In this document: piece after piece, positions 6,208 through 6,330 of the stretch
How the letters are laid out: the number at the start of each line of letters is the position of its first letter
How positions within the stretch are numbered: position 1 is the first letter of the stretch
Made by a program: the position numbers and the translations under genes
Origin: Euryarchaeota archaeon UBA39
GTDB taxonomy: Archaea; Thermoplasmatota; Poseidoniia; Poseidoniales; Thalassarchaeaceae
DNA: 6,330 nucleotides
NCBI GenBank assembly: GCA_002503045.1
Contig: DAQW01000068.1
Location: 1 to 6,330, forward strand
Reading direction: 5' to 3'
Notes under the pieces: generated by a model
Databases searched by the model: none
What the model saw: only the letters and a program-made list of their open reading frames with translations
What the model was told of the DNA's origin: nothing

Positions 6208-6330
6208 TCAGAACTTACGATGCATCTTATCTGGGCGTGAATCGTCTTCGGGAGAAATTTGGCCATATCGTTCTTGCATACTCAAAACTGGCTCTTGCGG
6301 AGGTGCTTGAGGCTCTGGTTCAGGTTCAGG
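6208..6330 (-). CDS. C-terminal end of a protein with a Pro/Glu-rich linker (partial, 5' end beyond the window)
   Basis: The frame is open from the right edge to a TGA at 6208-6210 and gives the last 40 residues. It begins with a PEPEPEPQAPPQEP linker, encoded partly by a short hexamer repeat (GGTTCA units on the plus strand, 6317-6330). It then continues with VLSMQERYGQISPEDDSRPD and ends KMHRKF. No folded domain is visible in this part, so the function cannot be stated. Proline/glutamate linkers usually separate a globular or membrane domain from a short tail. The ending H-R-K-F closely resembles the H-K-K-F end of the next gene's product. It is 48 bp upstream of that gene on the same strand and may belong to the same transcription unit. 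Confidence 0.7.
   Translation of the reverse strand, partial: PEPEPEPQAPPQEPVLSMQERYGQISPEDDSRPDKMHRKF

Overview
The window most likely comes from a marine planktonic archaeon, with Marine Group II / Candidatus Poseidoniales as the best guess. Three things point there. One gene encodes a Bat-type (HTH_10) regulator, a family found almost only in archaea. Several genes have a TATA-like box about 25 bp before the start codon with no clear ribosome binding site, which suggests leaderless transcripts. A large secreted RCC1-repeat protein is also present, a type I associate with this group. The base composition is moderately AT-rich. No rRNA, tRNA, CRISPR array or insertion sequence was seen, and no database search was possible, so the taxonomic call is an inference.

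Layout. Positions 1-2418 (minus strand) hold the first 806 codons of a secreted protein that runs off the left edge. It has a signal peptide, seven RCC1 repeats that each carry a cysteine pair, and then at least six units of a second propeller-like repeat. A 117-bp divergent intergenic region (2419-2535) has two perfect palindromes, one just upstream of each putative TATA box. On the plus strand, 2536-3153 encodes a LysE/RhtB-family exporter resembling EamB. It overlaps by 8 bp, tail to tail, with the minus-strand regulator gene (3146-3793).

The right half is a minus-strand, operon-like series, read from right to left. It begins with the last 40 codons of a gene entering from the right edge (Pro/Glu-rich linker, 6208-6330). 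Next come an 88-residue protein with two membrane segments (5893-6159), a 686-residue soluble protein I cannot assign to any family (3819-5879), and the Bat-type regulator (3146-3793). Gaps between them are 48, 13 and 25 bp. The close spacing suggests that at least the last three are co-transcribed, with a promoter in the 48-bp gap.

The least explained part is this right-hand cluster: a large orphan cytoplasmic protein, a tiny membrane protein and a regulator, preceded by a protein whose last four residues nearly match those of the small membrane protein. The exporter and the secreted propeller protein look like separate, divergently transcribed units.
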